A stretch of DNA of 46,004 bases from Marinifilum sp. (lineage in GTDB: Bacteria; Bacteroidota; Bacteroidia; Bacteroidales; CG2-30-32-10). Of the stretch, positions 44,798 through 46,004 are shown one piece after another. The stretch is from NCBI GenBank assembly GCA_020718065.1, contig DYDE01000003.1, positions 1 through 46,004 of the forward strand. Reading direction: 5' to 3'. The position numbers were made by a program, and so were the translations under genes. Every line of letters begins with the position of its first letter. Positions within the stretch are counted from its first letter, which is position 1. The notes below the pieces were generated by a model. That model was not told where the DNA came from. It did not search any database and saw only the letters and a list, made by a program, of their open reading frames with translations.

Positions 44798-46004
44798 ATG
44801 TTAACCATCCCAGGACTTTTTAAAGAAAGTGTTAAAAAATTTCCCAACAATATTATATTATGGGAAAACACAGATGGGGAATATATAGGTTTAACTTATA
44901 CAGAAACGTATAATCTGGTTCAATATTTTGCTGCTGGTTTATTATCAATAGGCGTTAAAAAAGGGGATAGAATTGCTCTTGTTTCTGAAGGAAGAAACAA
45001 TTGGCTTATATGCGAGCTAGGGATGTTGTTTATTGGTGCGATTAATGTTCCTCTTTCTGTGAAATTAGAAGAGGCTACCGAAATTAGATTTCGTTTGTCG
45101 CATGCTGAATGTTCAATGATAATTGTCTCGGAAAGTCAGATAAAAAAAATAAAACCAATTTTAAAAGAACTTCCAAATATTAAAAATATTGTTTTACTTG
45201 ATAATGCGGAAGAAGGTCTATTTAATTCATTACTATATACTGAAATTATAGAAAAAGGAAAAGCACTATTAAAAGAACAACCTGAAATTGTTGAACAAAA
45301 ATTAAAATCTGTTGTTCAAAACGATATTGCAAATATTAGTTATACTTCCGGTACAATTGCTGACCCAAAGGGCATTATTCTTTCTCACCGCAATTATACT
45401 GCAAATGTGGAACAATCGCTTGGATTATTTAAAGTTTATGAACATTATAAAACCTTATTGATCTTACCCTGGGATCATTCCTTTGCTCATAGTGTGGGAA
45501 TTTATGCTGTTATAAAAGGAGGTGCCAGTATTGCATCTGTTCAGAGAGGAAAAACAGCATTAGAGTCAATAAAAAATATAAGTAAAAACCTTAAACAGAT
45601 AGAACCATATTTTTTACTTAGTGTTCCGGCTCTTGCACGTAATATGCGAACAAATATTGAGAAAGCCATAAATAAAAAAGGAATGTTTGCTTCCTGGTTA
45701 TTTAGTATTGCCTTAAACATTGCATATAAATACAATGCAGAAGGGTATAACAAAGGTAAAGGATGGAAATTAATATTGTATCCCACATATAAATTATTTG
45801 ACAAATTGATATTTAAGAAAATAAAAAGCAATTTTGGCAGGAATATGCAGTTTTTTGTTGGTGGTGGTGCATTGCTTGATGTAGCATTGCAAAGATTTTT
45901 TTATGCAATAGGTGTTCCAATGTTTCAGGGATATGGTCTTTCAGAAGCTGCTCCTGTTATTTCTTCTAATAATTTAAAATTTCATAAACTAGGCTCATCT
46001 GGTA
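44798..46004 (+). CDS. Long-chain acyl-CoA synthetase (AMP-forming), 3' end outside window
   Basis: About 402 codons of an ANL-superfamily adenylate-forming ligase, related to FadD15-type fatty-acyl-CoA synthetases. It activates a fatty acid with ATP and transfers it to CoA. The ATG at 44798 begins MLTIPGLFKESVKKFPNNIIL. The AMP-binding P-loop is YTSGTIADPKGIILSHRNY; the usual form is YTSGTTGxPKG, so two residues differ. A second signature, GGGALLDVALQRFFYAIGVPMFQGYGLSEAAPVIS, covers A4/A5. The C-terminal lid domain lies outside. It may be co-transcribed with the four-helix protein. Confidence 0.92.
   Translation, partial: MLTIPGLFKESVKKFPNNIILWENTDGEYIGLTYTETYNLVQYFAAGLLSIGVKKGDRIALVSEGRNNWLICELGMLFIGAINVPLSVKLEEATEIRFRLSHAECSMIIVSESQIKKIKPILKELPNIKNIVLLDNAEEGLFNSLLYTEIIEKGKALLKEQPEIVEQKLKSVVQNDIANISYTSGTIADPKGIILSHRNYTANVEQSLGLFKVYEHYKTLLILPWDHSFAHSVGIYAVIKGGASIASVQRGKTALESIKNISKNLKQIEPYFLLSVPALARNMRTNIEKAINKKGMFASWLFSIALNIAYKYNAEGYNKGKGWKLILYPTYKLFDKLIFKKIKSNFGRNMQFFVGGGALLDVALQRFFYAIGVPMFQGYGLSEAAPVISSNNLKFHKLGSSG

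Noticed and set aside
45541-45831. Minus-strand open frame of 96 codons at the right end
   Set aside because: Antisense shadow of the acyl-CoA synthetase, which has clear motifs on the plus strand.

Overview
The window looks like a chromosomal segment of an AT-rich member of the Bacteroidota. The evidence is a complete sprA (the type IX secretion system outer-membrane translocon), a type A T9SS sorting domain on a secreted repeat protein, an UpxY-like NusG paralogue heading a polysaccharide locus, and several -7 promoter boxes of the Bacteroidota form TAnnTTTG. I cannot name a genus.

Region 1 (1-24548, all minus strand, transcribed right to left) is one long surface-polysaccharide locus (O-antigen or capsule, Wzx/Wzy type). 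In transcription order it starts with a lipid A-type acyltransferase and an UpxY antiterminator. Next come capE, a cupin sugar epimerase, capF and capG (UDP-L-FucNAc synthesis), then a vioA-like aminotransferase overlapping a wbqC-like gene (probably an N-acylated Qui4N). Two tandem beta-propeller proteins, a GNAT and a methyltransferase follow, then Wzx flippase, a GT-A glycosyltransferase, an EpsG-type polymerase and a GT4. A second nucleotide-sugar block comes next: LegB-like dehydratase, DegT aminotransferase, ATP-grasp ligase, GNAT and CBS-nucleotidyltransferase. The locus ends with an alpha/alpha-toroid protein, two more GT4 enzymes and the N-terminal part of an asparagine synthetase that leaves the window. 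Gene spacing is mostly short or overlapping, so co-transcription under UpxY control is likely. No initiating phosphoglycosyltransferase, rmlA/rmlB or Wza/Wzc is visible, so these must lie elsewhere.

Region 2 (24717-36777, plus strand) is a conserved-looking core: malic enzyme, ruvA, the 2398-aa sprA, an LTA-synthase-like sulfatase-fold membrane protein and a YdcF-like (DUF218) protein. A perfect inverted repeat lies between the last two.

Region 3 (36780-46004) is mixed. It holds a small lipoprotein, an AT-rich intergenic stretch of about 600 bp with degenerate tandem units, an orphan 245-aa protein, and a T9SS-secreted protein with 14 YCF48/BNR-type repeats. After these come a ComEA-like helix-hairpin-helix membrane protein with a TPR membrane protein, a dispersed-repeat-like inverted repeat, a small four-helix membrane protein, and the start of a long-chain acyl-CoA synthetase that runs off the right edge.

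The most interesting part is the set of sugar-decoration modules in region 1. Two separate amino-sugar pathways each carry a candidate aminoacyl-transfer or ligase step (WbqC; ATP-grasp), and two tandem propeller proteins of unknown role sit between them. No tRNA, rRNA, CRISPR array or insertion sequence was recognised.
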